This document shows, in pieces, positions 44,201 through 55,029 of a stretch of DNA of 64,000 nt. The DNA comes from Neurospora crassa OR74A (Eukaryota; Ascomycota; Sordariomycetes; Sordariales; Sordariaceae), in assembly GCF_000182925.2 (NCBI RefSeq), contig NC_026501.1, positions 744,001 through 808,000 of the forward strand. Reading direction: 5' to 3'. A program made the position numbers and the translations under genes. Every line of letters begins with the position of its first letter. The stretch's first letter is position 1. The notes beneath the pieces are model-generated. The model did not search any database. It was not told the origin of the DNA and saw nothing but the letters and a program-made list of their open reading frames with translations.

Positions 44201-47200
44201 CTTGTTCTCCATTGATCTCTGCAGGTATCGCATCGTATCGTATCGTATCGTACACTGGCAGTGCAGTGTAGTGTTGTATCATGTCAATCTTGCCCAGCTG
44301 CAAGTTCTCAGGGGCAAACTCCACGTTTTTTTTTATGGGGGGAGGGTAACGTTGTTTCCTGGAATAGTATACTTGCGCTTTCGCGCTGCTGCTTCTCATG
44401 GAAACCAGTACTACGGATCATGGACCAATTGGGGAATGTGATTGGCATCGGATGGTGCATTGAGTTGCAACTACGTAATTTTGAAGATCTGGAGTGGCAG
44501 TTCTCACGGTTTCTCACTCAGCTAGCTGCTGAAAGGCGAAGATGTTGATATCGCACCCCAAAAATAAAAGAAGGAAGAGAGAGGATTCACGATCGGATTG
44601 TCGTCAATGTCGGGTTGCTGATGTGATTGATGTGATGCTCCCACGGCCCCGCTTTTGGATGTGCGGTTGAAGATGTCATGCCCGCCATGCTGCTATGGAA
44701 GCCCCAGGATCCGGACGGGGAAGATTCTTGGCCGGCTTATCAATGGTTGATCCCTTTGAGACATGTTCCTAGTGTATATAGATTGTTGATCTTTTGAGAT
44801 TGTCAGTTTCTTCTTGTACGCAGTCAGTAGATGTATCATGGATTTCTGATCGTGGGATCGTCTCGTCTATCATGAATGGATATCTGGGAATACCATGTTT
44901 AAGGCTCGATCTTAAACTGTTTCGGTTCCGCGGGTGCCACTTTTGTGCTGTGCTATACTGTGATGCTTTAACGGGGTCGTGAAGCTTGTTTTGATTCTAG
45001 ACGGCAGCATAAGGCAATATCATCTGTAGTTGTTCTCGAACATGGTAAAATAGGTTGAGGGCATTATACGGAACACGGGTTGTTACTGAAGGGCATAAAC
45101 AGATTCTTGATGTTCGAGAGCGGAAAAAGTTGAAGGGAAGGGACGACTTCATTGGTGAGACACGTAGTCGAAGATGGTTTCACGTTCAACTACCCACTAT
45201 CTAGAACCGGATCCCACCATATCAGCAGCTACTCTGGCATTCACATCTTCATCTTCGTCACGCATCTAACTTCAAGTTCCCTATAACTGCGACAGATGCA
45301 GGCATTCCCAGGCATACCGTCATCAAATCCAGTCCAGTCCAGTTCAATCATTGTACGTCTCCTTAATCTGCCAATAGTCGACAGTTAATATTCATCTATG
45401 TCTACCCATTCTTTCCCGTCAATTGCATCTCCCAGTTGTACAGCAGCAGCACGTTTCCCGCCCGTGATACCCCGGATTCCGACCAGCCCTTACGCCACCG
45501 GACGGAAAGGTGCTTTTGAAACTGGCATGGCTTGCAATGAGCTCGTGCCCCTTGTCAGCATCTGATACGATGTGACTTGCATGAAAGGGGGTGGAGAGGC
45601 ATGACAGACAAGTGGCTTGAGTCAATTTTGATTTGTTTTGGCGAAGCTGGAACAGAAACTGAAGAGCGAGGACATTGCCGGTTGGAAATGCGAAGGGGGC
45701 TGAAGTAATCCTCATCTTGGTGTGATTTGGCATGTAGAACTCGTTTTGGTCATTGTCGTTTTGGTGGTTACAACTTAGCTCGTTATCATGCTCGAAGTGT
45801 ACGGATGCTGGGTGTTGAGGTGGTGAAGCTCTCGAGACTTGCTTTCACTGTTGTGCGCTACCAAACCAGGCAGTTGCTGAGGGACGAAAGCAACACCAGA
45901 ACTCACGTCTCAAATGAGCCGCCCGGTAAACACTTCGTTCTGCCATTTGACATGAAAGGTGCGGGGGACTTGAAATGCCGAGTTCTGGGACGGTGGTTGG
46001 TAATTTACAGGTCCTGGTGGAAAAGAGCATCGAACAAGAATAAAAAGAGGAAAAAAAAGATTCACCTTCGATAGGTTCGAACGCACCACTTCTCGATGGT
46101 TCTAAAATAATCAAAAAACAACAACCGCTCGTTCAGAGCAATGGTGAACCGTTTGGTTTCTTCTGTCGACTGGAGCGTTCCCAGATACCATATAGGTAGA
46201 CCGGCTACTAGGCAGTGAAGACCCCTTTTCGTGTCTTAGCACACACCGTTCCCAATCCGGACAGATAACAGATTTTGAGTTTTTGAAACTTAAACGGTAG
46301 ACCACTGTGCCATCTGACCAAGCGGTTGTTGTTAGAAGGAAGGACCAACCAGGTCCCTTGTATGGTCATTAGGGGGTGGGTAGGTTGATATCGGATGAAG
46401 GAATGATGTAGCAAGGCGCGGCAGGCATGGAAGGTACGGTCCGGCAGCTGGCAACCGGAACCGGAACTGGGACTCGGAGCTCGAGTAGATCGGTTGAGAA
46501 AGTAGCGATGAGTTATGCGCCATGGCGTAGATAAATGATTGTGATGGTCTTGACGGTGTTGCTGTGGCACTTCTAGAGATTGAAGTACGGCATCGGGCAA
46601 AAGATGGTGTCAGTTCACATTTTATCGCAACTGCAAGTTTCGTCGAACTTGAAGCAACGAATGGAGACGGTGGCCAGCTGTATCCCAGGTAACAGACAGA
46701 AGGGCGGTGCCGTGGTGGACACGAATCTCTCTGCAGTTTTTACGTCGAGGCATTGTTTGGGGGGAAATTGTGCATCGATGGGATTGCCATAGAGCATTGA
46801 TTTATTTGGTGTTGGATTGTCTCAAACCGAGATAGCGTCCTCTTTTTGTATTCACAATTTTTGAACACATCTCCAGCACGTATTCTGCCCGAGTTGACAG
46901 TGTCGAGGCATCCATAACTCCCATAATGCCTTTTCCTCCACGCCGTTGAAGCTAGTAAAGGGGATAACGGTTGTAGCGGACTATGTTGATACCACACAAT
47001 TCCCACAGATTCATGTTCGCACTGGTTTCCATCTCAGCATTGGGGTCTTCAAGTCCCGCGTTTTCTCGTGAAGAATTTCAGCAAGGGCGACTGAAGCGAC
47101 ACGCGGAACTTCTCTTTCCTCCTCGTCGCTATCCCCGCAGCGTTTCGCTCTCCAGTCCACTGCAGTTGCTTCCCCCAATGCCCCGGCTTTGAAGTTAAGT

Positions 47201-49525
47201 CCGGGTCTCGGGGCGCCGTGCTCCTACTTTCTCCATTCAGTGGCTGGTTTCCCTGGGAGAACTCACTAGAACGCCTGTTCTTTCTGTTGTCTCCTCGCCC
47301 GCTGGTGGAAATGACCATCACATCCTCCCTTGCTGCGGGCCTCCGCCCTAACTGCGTCCACTGACAGCTGTTCGCTCTCCGGCGGGCCTCCAAAGTGCTG
47401 CCAAAGCCAAAAGACGGCATTTCCCCCAACGGTTCGTCCAAATCCTCAACACACCAGTCCCGAAACCACCGACAACACCGATCACGCTGGGACCTCGGTC
47501 GTCACACTCAAGACACTTGTCCTTTCTGTGCAGTTCCTTCAGATTCGGCCGCAGATACTTTCTCAAGAGCTGCGTGCTGTGAGGCAATTGACTGCTCATC
47601 AGGTTCAGTGAGGCGAGCCGCATCTGCAATAAACCTGCGCTACCACTGTCGAACTTGGAAGGGCGTAGATGCCGACATGGCACGAGTTGGTGATGTTGTT
47701 TTTCTTATCGCCAAACGAGAAACTTCTGGAATACCGGAATGCTGTTGACGCTCGAGAATGCGTTCTCACTCGCATTGCGTTGGGGTGTGTGCTGAGGTGT
47801 GGGCTGGAGGTGTGTGCATACTGGCAGACTTCCCGGAGGTGTTTGAACTCGAGGGTTCGTCATCTGCGTCGGATTCTTGGAAGAACGCATTGTTGGTGTT
47901 GAAGTGTCCTTTTCTCCCTTCTCAATGCAGGCCACAGCTCACATGTACGTCTGTGACTCCTTGTAACCACTCGCGGTTTTCCTAACACGCTGGTCACCAC
48001 AGCGGCTTGAAGGACACTCTGGCCAGATCTCAAAGCCAAATGCTTCCATGACCATTATTTCCAATCCCTTTCGCATACACTGTGTCGCTATCAACTTCTG
48101 CAAGATCATGGCGATCTTTGCTCTGCGCTCGTAATCGTAGGCGTACGAATAATTTTCGAAATGAACACGTCGGCGAGCAAAGACAGAGATGGACGAAGGA
48201 AGACCTTCGGACGTGAGTAGAGAGACATTTGACATGGTAGCAAAAGTTTTAGGAGTCGTTCTCACGATGTTATTGGAGTTGGTCAGGGTGACGTCCAGAG
48301 AAATATTAAAAGGAGAAAAGGTGTGGTGTAAAGCACTAGAAGTCGACGGGACATTGAAAGCTTAAAAATCCCAGACCTCTCTTACGTTTTCTAACACATG
48401 CTCATTTGAATGCCCACAAATGCCGGGCATCGTGAGCGGATTTTCCCTGTGCAGTCCGCCGAAGTGGGAGCCTGATGGCAAATTCGGCCAAGAATAGAGC
48501 AGCAAGTGTCGCCCACCAGACGGTAAATGAAGTCGACTCTATATCCTAAATAGGAAGTGGTGATTAGTACACGGCAAGTATGCAGAATGTGCGTTCTACA
48601 CTCGACAGGGTGTTTCCTCCCCTGGCACTATTGAGATGACTCGGAACGCAGGAACTCGCACACATCGATACCTAGGCTTCTCATTGGTCGATATGATGGA
48701 AAGCATCTCATTTGGGAAAGTTCCTCTGCGTCAAAAAGTGCCGATAATGCAGCACTATGGTATTGACTTGCCTCTGCAGGAGCCAAGGCCAGAGCTCAGA
48801 TAGCATCACTTAGGGTAGGTTGACTGTTGAGAGGTGTGGTACAGAAAATTATTCAATTTTCGGCAGCAAGACCAGCAACGGAGGCCGGAAGGGGCGATGT
48901 TGGTGCTTTTCTGTAGGCCTAGCGAGTTGAAACCTGTTCATGCGCTATTATCATAGGGAAAGTGCCCAGCCTGGCCTGTACGGCATGCCAACTGCAGGTT
49001 CACTCCGAACACCAAAAATCTTGAGGCAACAAGCATATGCACCATGCATATAACTCCAGAGATTCTGTATATCAATTTTCTTTTTCTTCGCCGGGTGTCC
49101 CGAAGTTCCGGTGGTGATGAAAATGGTGAGTGTCTTTTTAGACTTCCGCCGTCTCGGTCCGTTTATGTCCCCTTTTCCATGTTTCACTAACGTCATTTTC
49201 TTGGTCGATTCCAGTGCTGCAACGAGCTGCACATATATACCACATAACAAAACACGATGACAATTGATACAGGGCCTGGTTGGTGCGATATCCTACTCTT
49301 CGAACACATGTGGCTTCAAACCGGAATCTCTCCCGCAAGTGTCTTCTCAAGCGGAGGCTACGTGAAAATGCAGAAGTATGCAGTTCACCCCAGTTTCTCG
49401 ATGACCGACATTCCTCGATGGCCAACAGGTCATCGTACCGACGATTATTGAGTCATATGCACTAGGGCCTTGGAAATTCGAGAATAGGATCAGTGCTCTA
49501 CTTGAAAAACCTACCTTTTGTCACC
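36621..49525. other. Gene-poor stretch, about 13 kb
   Basis: No convincing gene was found, apart from the weak candidate at 47.7-48.2 kb listed separately. Frames over 100 codons (for example 36328-36768, 40701-41264, 41537-41893, 47330-47748) lack domains or start with non-ATG codons. Features seen: poly-A at 40956-40975, a 50-base poly-A at 43628-43677 with a second run to 43700, TTG repeats at 44168-44199, four TATCG repeats near 44229-44250, and a possible degraded tRNA-Leu-like piece near 46290-46330 (minus). It is not strongly AT-rich, so a RIP-mutated repeat island is not obvious. Confidence 0.5.
47705..48235 (-). CDS. Candidate small gene, unresolved structure
   Basis: From ATG 48235 (context TGCTACCATGTC) a frame encodes MSNVSLLTSEGLPSSISVFA, then a region with VHFENYSYAYDYERRAKIAM, and runs to a TGA at 47939-47941. 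The same frame continues past the TGA for about 75 residues (rich in Pro/Thr/Gln, QTPPGSLPVCTHLQPTPQHT) to 47705. A 60-nt intron beginning GTGACC and ending GAG would remove the stop in phase, but neither splice site nor branch site is good. No family recognised. Confidence 0.3.
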
Positions 49526-49533
49526 TATATAAG
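49526..49533 (+). promoter_or_regulatory. TATA box of the orphan gene at 49682
   Basis: TATATAAG lies about 150 bases upstream of the ATG and is followed by a pyrimidine- and CA-rich leader with a short tandem (CTCAGCTCTACC, twice near 49650-49670). It is the clearest TATA box in the window. Confidence 0.6.
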
Positions 49534-49681
49534 GCGTGCTCCCCCCCTTGGTGTTCGAGGCTCTCCCATCTTCTCTTCCCTCATTCAGACATCGCCAACA
49601 CACATCGCCAACGGTTTCTATCACTCAACCTGCTACAGCAACCACTCAGCTCTACCACACTCAGCTCTACCGCACTTCAAG

Positions 49682-50386
49682 ATGTCTCAATACACGACCG
49701 GCGATGTCGCCTTCCTCATCGAATGGCACCGTTTCAACGTGGGCAACCAAGCTTTGCTCAAACGCCTCAACCCAGCTCAGTACATGGAATTTGCCTGTGG
49801 ACATCCCGTCATTGTCCTGGAGAAGACCGCAAGCCATGCGCTTGTCACCACTGTCTCGGCCCATGGGGCGACACCGTGGAATAATTGGCAAGCCCCATGG
49901 ACCTCCGGCCGCCCCTACGCCAGGGTGGCAGACCATTTCCGTTCCTTTGCCGGAAGCCAGAGGCCGAACAGCAAAAGGGAGTTTCTTCGCCTTTCCAAGG
50001 GTGCTTGGCCCAAGCCAAAGAGTTCTTTCGTTCACGTGGTGAACATCCTCCTTGTTCCTCTCTTTGCTTTGGGTGACTTCACGAAGCCCAAATGCTGGGA
50101 GAGGGAGGGGACCATTCTCCATGTGTCCCCGACCAGTATGCATGATCTGATCATGCATATCCAGGTGGCCAACCCCAGGTGGCTTGAGCTGCTTGGCCGA
50201 CTCGAGTCCCTCGCGGTCAAGAATCCAAAAGCCATCACGACGAAGCAGCAACCTTCTGTTCCTCCTCCTCCTCCTCCTCTTCCTTCGCCTCCTCCCACTC
50301 CTCCAGCAGCGATGCCGGCCCCCCCTCCTCCACCAGCCAGACTCGCTGGCTGGACTGAGGTGGTGAAGAAGAAGAAGAGGAGGTAA
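49682..50386 (+). CDS. Orphan protein, 234 aa, with poly-Pro tail
   Basis: ATG at 49682 follows a TATA box and a leader without ATG. I do not recognise the family. Residues 1 to about 185 look globular and soluble: QYTTGDVAFLIEWHRFNVGN, EFACGHPVIVLEK, ALVTTVSAHG, FVHVVNILLVPLFALG. The pattern GHPVIVLEK then V-x-x-V-S-A-x-G resembles small beta-barrel modules seen in many fungal orphan proteins, but that is impression only. Residues about 195-220 are nearly pure proline, followed by AGWTEVVKKKKRR, a basic end that could be a nuclear signal. No introns, signal peptide or membrane helix. Codon use is C-ending and gene-like. Confidence 0.72.
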   Translation: MSQYTTGDVAFLIEWHRFNVGNQALLKRLNPAQYMEFACGHPVIVLEKTASHALVTTVSAHGATPWNNWQAPWTSGRPYARVADHFRSFAGSQRPNSKREFLRLSKGAWPKPKSSFVHVVNILLVPLFALGDFTKPKCWEREGTILHVSPTSMHDLIMHIQVANPRWLELLGRLESLAVKNPKAITTKQQPSVPPPPPPLPSPPPTPPAAMPAPPPPPARLAGWTEVVKKKKRR

Positions 50387-51550
50387 ACTCTTCGCATCAG
50401 CAAGACTTCGAGACACGTGCGGTGGTGGCTTAGCAAACAACGGGGAGGCGGGGTGTTTACACACTTTCACTCCTCGGCTGCGGGTCACTTGATCGTCGTT
50501 GTCGTCGTCGTCGTCGTTGTTGTTGTCATCAGAACACTACAAGAATCAGTTGGTTGAAAGAAAGAAGCAGAATAAGTCTCACCCCATCTCGGCTTTAAGT
50601 CTGCCCTGCGGACCCTTCTTTCCTCTCGCCATCTGTCATCACACCTACCTACCTACCTACCTCTACCATTACCATGCGATAACCGTTCCGACCTCTCCAT
50701 CTTCATCGACACGATCCTTCTCAACCACCCATCTCTACATCCGGAGGAATCACGATCCGATCGAGCCGAGTCACGAGTTTCAGTCTTGGTATTTTTTTCT
50801 CTTTTTTTACGGGGTAGCTTGTCATCTAGTCAGACTGCCCTTTTTTTTTTTTTCTCTTTTTCTCATCTCGGAAAAAAAGGAAGAAAAAGGTCCTGCTAGC
50901 TCGTTGGTTATGAGCATCTATCTCGACTCTCTTTCTTTGAAAGAAGTTGGGATGAAAGGTTCTGGGTTCGATTCCCGGGCGGTCTTCATTCTTTCTGGGT
51001 CTTATTTCGAGGGAGTTGCAAGTCATGTATCGTTGGACGTTATGAGTTCGGATGGTCTGAAAGCTTATCTTTGTGTTTGGTTTTGTGCTGGTACTTGATC
51101 GAGGCGAGGAAGTTGGATACTTGTGTGAGAATATGGACGGGGCGTTTTCTTAAGCAATTCACGATCATCTATTCCTCATTGTTGATACCTCTAATCAAGT
51201 TGTGTTGTCTACTGGTTTCACGATATGTGCCCGAAATTGTAAGACGTGCGGTCAGAGATGGTCCAGATGACTGTGATGTTATTCTTGTTGTTCTCAACTG
51301 TCAACTAGCTATCACAGGTTCTGTACCGGGTTTTATACCCAGGCTGCTCGAGTCTATTGGACTTGCCCTGCCCAGTTGGACTTGTCCTGCCCTGACACGG
51401 GGTTTGACGTCCCGCTAGCCTTTGATTCCAGACGGATCAGCGCTTTTGGGTTGTCGAGTTAAATCCTGGATGGGTCGATGGAGCGAGTTGCAGCTACCAT
51501 TGATGCGTGTGAACCAGCGTAGCGTAGAGTGCAGAATGTGTTCATTATTG
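50387..51550. other. Intergenic, 1.2 kb, with tRNA-like piece
   Basis: This contains a GTC/GTT repeat at 50494-50526, CCTA repeats at 50643-50663, and a tRNA-like element (listed separately). A possible third, diverged piece of the direct repeat lies near 51339-51405 (TTATACCCAG, then CTTGCCCTGCCCAGTTGGA). No gene was supported. Confidence 0.45.
50889..50986 (+). tRNA. Degenerate tRNA-like sequence with A and B boxes
   Basis: A box-like TAGCTCGTTGG (about 50897-50907) and a perfect B box/T-loop GGGTTCGATTCCC (50964-50976) are present. The D-arm folds (GCTC/GAGC), and CATCT can pair with GGATG as anticodon stem. The acceptor ends do not pair well, and the region between the stems is too long, holding a CTTTCTTTGAAAGAAG hairpin. 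It is either a decayed tRNA gene with an intron or the head of a SINE-like element. The anticodon cannot be assigned. Confidence 0.45.
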
Positions 51551-51715
51551 TTAAGTCTAAGCTCTGCCATCTACTGACTGCTCTGTTGAGCGAGCCTTTA
51601 TAGGCTGCTCTAGGATGTAGCTACTTCCCTTACCCATCAAGTGGGTGCGAACGGGGAAACCCCGTATTATACCCAACTACCTAGGCTTGCCCAGTTGAGC
51701 TCGCCTACCCAGTCG
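51551..51715 (+). repeat. Direct repeat, copy 1 (165 bp)
   Basis: This matches 52830-53022 in the same orientation from TTAAGTCTAAGCTCTG to CCCAGTCG, with roughly 90% identity by eye. It contains two small perfect hairpins: AGCCT-TTAT-AGGCT and ACGGGG-AAA-CCCCGT (51651-51665). No terminal inverted repeat, poly-A tail or B box is seen. Possible identities are a MITE-like element, a solo terminal repeat of an old element, or a SINE remnant. Confidence 0.75.
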
Positions 51716-52829
51716 GGACGGCTGATTTGCTCGGCCACGCCAACGTTAAACCGCCTAACGGACACCCGGGCATTCACCACGCTCGTCTGGGAGGCGGGCT
51801 TGCAAGATCTTTTCAAGTGCCCGGCCAAACACAATACCATTCTCCAAGTCTTGAACGACGACAACTTCGAGCCGTCCTTTGAACCTGGCTATCCGGATTG
51901 CCCTGTGAAGCCCGACGTGTTTGGTGAAATCCATCGGTATCTCCAGGATATTTTCCGATCCTAGGGATACCGATGGTAGTACTTCTATTCCGAAGTGTAG
52001 GCGAGTATTGTGGATGGCGGGAAAGTTGCGCTTTTGAATATAGGCGAGATAATGCGAGAGACGCAAGTCCTCATTGTCAACCGCGGTATGACGATCCCGC
52101 TGACGCTCCCGAATGGTACTATATCCTATCCTTCGGCAGAGATCCCGCCAATAAAGGTTTGGTCCGTCTATTTAGGCCACAAAACCCGTAAAGATGAGGT
52201 CGCTACGTATACCGACAGTGACACGGGGTTTCCTCGTGATCACTCTGATTGTAGAAGGAAGCGGCGGCGCCCTTGGGAAGCCGCGAGCCTTCTGTCGTCA
52301 AGTACATATAGCCTTGACGACCAGAGCGTCAACCCAGCTAGATCTTAGGAATCAACACAACATACACTCTGAGCTTGAGGCTACGCTGTTGTCACGCATC
52401 AATGGTAGCTGCAACTTGTTTCATTTGATCCAACCAGGATCCAAATCGATAGACCGTGAAGCGCTGATCCATTCGAGATCAAAGGTTGAATGACGGTACG
52501 TCAAATACCGCTGATGAGACGACAACCCATCATCTGCTAGCGCCCATCGATAAACATTCGTCCCTAACTAAATAATCATCTAACCAAATAATCATCAACG
52601 ATTTGCTCTCGTTGAGAGAGGCATCGCACCTTCCACTGCATACTCGTCCCCAACCAGCCCACCCTGAATCAAATCAACCTTATATTTGACGAGACCCCAA
52701 CCTCTCGTCCCTCAACCCTCGTTCTTCGTTTCTCAACCATCCATCAAACATTTTGGCATCTTTTAGCCTACTAAAGGACGTCACAGTCGACCCTTCAGAC
52801 TACGAGATCGATGAATTGACCTTGCGTTA
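51716..52829. other. Sequence between the two direct repeats
   Basis: A plus frame crossing the end of repeat copy 1 runs to 51964 and contains FTTLVWEAGLQDLFKCPAKH and VFGEIHRYLQDIF, which look protein-like. Further frames at 51973-52191 and 52010-52348 are also mildly protein-like, in changing phases. This suggests a decayed or intron-split gene. Near 52680-52745 there is a TTATATTTGA element and a leader-like CT-rich stretch, followed by LLKDVTVDPSDYEIDELTLR-coding sequence that runs straight into repeat copy 2. Confidence 0.4.
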
Positions 52830-53022
52830 TTAAGTCTAAGCTCTGTCGTCTACTGACTGCTCTATTGAGCGAGCCTTTATAGGCTACTCTAGGATGTAGT
52901 TAGGTACTTCCCTCAAGAGGATAGATGCTACTTCCCTTACCCATCAAGTAGGTGCGAACGGGGAAACCCCGTATTATACCCAGCTACCTAGGCTTGCCCA
53001 GTTGAGCTCGCCTGCCCAGTCG
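52830..53022 (+). repeat. Direct repeat, copy 2 (193 bp)
   Basis: Second copy of the repeat at 51551-51715, longer because of a 28-bp internal segment between two TACTTCCC blocks. The same ACGGGG-AAA-CCCCGT hairpin lies at 52958-52972. It appears to sit inside gene-like sequence. Being under 400 bp, such repeats would be expected to escape RIP. Confidence 0.75.
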
Positions 53023-53153
53023 TCCCGACTGGCACTGGGTCATCCTATCACAGAAGTGATGAAACGGAAAAGAATCCTGATCGGCACGTTGAAGCTGGAC
53101 ACATGCCCTGGTTTATTCAGTGAAATTCATAGACGAACGTACCTAGCGAAAAC

Positions 53154-53510
53154 TTGTTCACGGCAAGGAGTTTGCTCGAGACATCGGCGTGGACAGCATA
53201 TCCGACCCAGGCTCAGGCCCAGGCCCAAGCTAATGTTCATGTTCAAGCTTCGGCACAGGCTCCGGTTCCCACCCCAGCAGCCAAAAACGTGGCCGGCGGA
53301 CCTTCATTTGCAGAGGTCGCAGTTTCGTGCGCTACCTATCAGCAACGACTCCCCGGCTTTACATTCACCGGCGCCCTCCGTGCCCCAGCCGGTCCGGTCC
53401 GTACCCAGAGAGCCCTCAACAAGACGCCTAGACCGTCCCGTCCCCTTGAGGACTTTGGGGCTGCCCCCCAGCATGACCGAGTGCGGGCCGGAGTGTCATT
53501 TCGGCGTTGA
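53154..53510 (+). CDS. Low-confidence coding fragment
   Basis: A frame with no ATG at its start encodes an Ala/Gln dipeptide run (TQAQAQAQAN), then VAGGPSFAEVAVSCATYQQR and a Pro/Arg-rich end FGAAPQHDRVRAGVSFRR. The composition is plausible for a 3' exon of an orphan gene that begins before repeat copy 2. No family recognised. Confidence 0.3.
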   Translation: MFTARSLLETSAWTAYPTQAQAQAQANVHVQASAQAPVPTPAAKNVAGGPSFAEVAVSCATYQQRLPGFTFTGALRAPAGPVRTQRALNKTPRPSRPLEDFGAAPQHDRVRAGVSFRR

Positions 53511-54984
53511 ACAGCGGAATTGAGAATACACCTTTCTGAAGAGTTCGGCGGACGGAAAAGGCAAATTGAGGATCATGGTCACCAAAGGGAGTCTCGGCGG
53601 CGGATGTTTGGGATTTATTGTATGACGAGTTAGGAAAGTAGCAAGGATAAGAATTGATTTATGTATTGTGAGAGATTTTGCTTCAAATCATGCATTTCGT
53701 GCAAGTGGTGCGTTTTTCGAGTCGTCTCTGAGATGTTCGTGAATGAATCGTGCCTTCCCAAGTAGACAATGTGACAGAAGTCCCCGCACTTACTGGTAGA
53801 GTTTCTCTTCACGAAAACTACAATGAACGAGAAAAGATTGATCATAACATCAATTTTTTCTGTTACGAGAGACGGATATCGTGATTCTTGTCAAATGGCT
53901 TTTTCATGTTCTGCTCATGGAAGATGTCTCGGGATTTACAGCACCCAACTGGTATTCGACAACCGTATTGATTGATTGAGGCTCGTTTGCGAACTCTCCC
54001 TACGTTTTTGCACAACTTCAAGCATATCTTGTTAGTCCGGATGTCACTGTCTCAACACCGATGGGCTAGGACACTTTTGTTTCGCCGAAATTCGACAGCT
54101 CATATGTACTGGTCAATGACAACACCAGACGTCGAACACTCGACAGTCACAGTGCAACCAACACCTTGGTCACTTGATACAAGCCTCCTAGATGATCTTC
54201 GATCTCTCTAGTTACTCATTAGAACTGTGACTTGCAAGCGTACGATGTCGCTCTAGTGATACGGACCATTGTCATGCACCATGGCCATGGCAGCGGAACA
54301 TCCGGCGCAGGCATAGCGATCCAGTTTCGTACTCCGTTAGGCACAAAGTCAGCACAATGACAAATATTCACGCTAGCTCGCGATCCGGGGCTCAATTGGG
54401 AAATATCATTTTTACCACCAGTATAGTTGCTGTGGGACAGGGGGCGATATGACATCGAATGCGAGTAGTACACACCGAAGGACGTACAGGTAATCACCCG
54501 CTCAATATCCACCAGACTCGAGGTGCGCTCGACGTTACCAAGAGCCAGTGTCACAACAGATAGAAGACTTCGGATCACCAATCGATCACTACCATGGCAT
54601 CAGCGGATAATTAACCCGATTCAACACGCCGCTCGCTACTACCACGGTCCTGTGTTTCATTCCGTTCGGCGACCCAAACGGCTCGGCGTCTTACTCACAC
54701 TCAGACACTCTCACTCGCAATTACATTAACTATCGCAGCCACGGCTCGTGCTTACCCACCTTGTCTCCTCGCTCGTGTAGTGAATAATTCTGATTGATTG
54801 TGAATTTCTTGACACTGCTGACATGTGGGCTCTTCAGCCGGGGACCAGACAGTGTCCATACCGCCGACTCAATAACACTCTCCACAGTAAATACACTCCT
54901 CGTCTCAAGTTAGATGGCGTGAGATTAAAGAGCATGTCATTCCCGTTCATACCATGAAATGGTTTCTTTTTTTTTTTTTTCTTT

Positions 54985-55029
<45 letters not shown>

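Noticed and set aside
46290-46330. Possible degraded tRNA-Leu-like piece (minus, TGGCACAGTGG)
   Set aside because: Only an A-box-like match and a few flanking bases; no D-arm closing stem, anticodon arm or B box could be confirmed.
51551-53022. Direct repeats as long terminal repeats of one element
   Set aside because: No primer-binding or polypurine tract, no TG...CA ends and no recognisable internal genes; a short MITE-like or locally duplicated unit fits as well.
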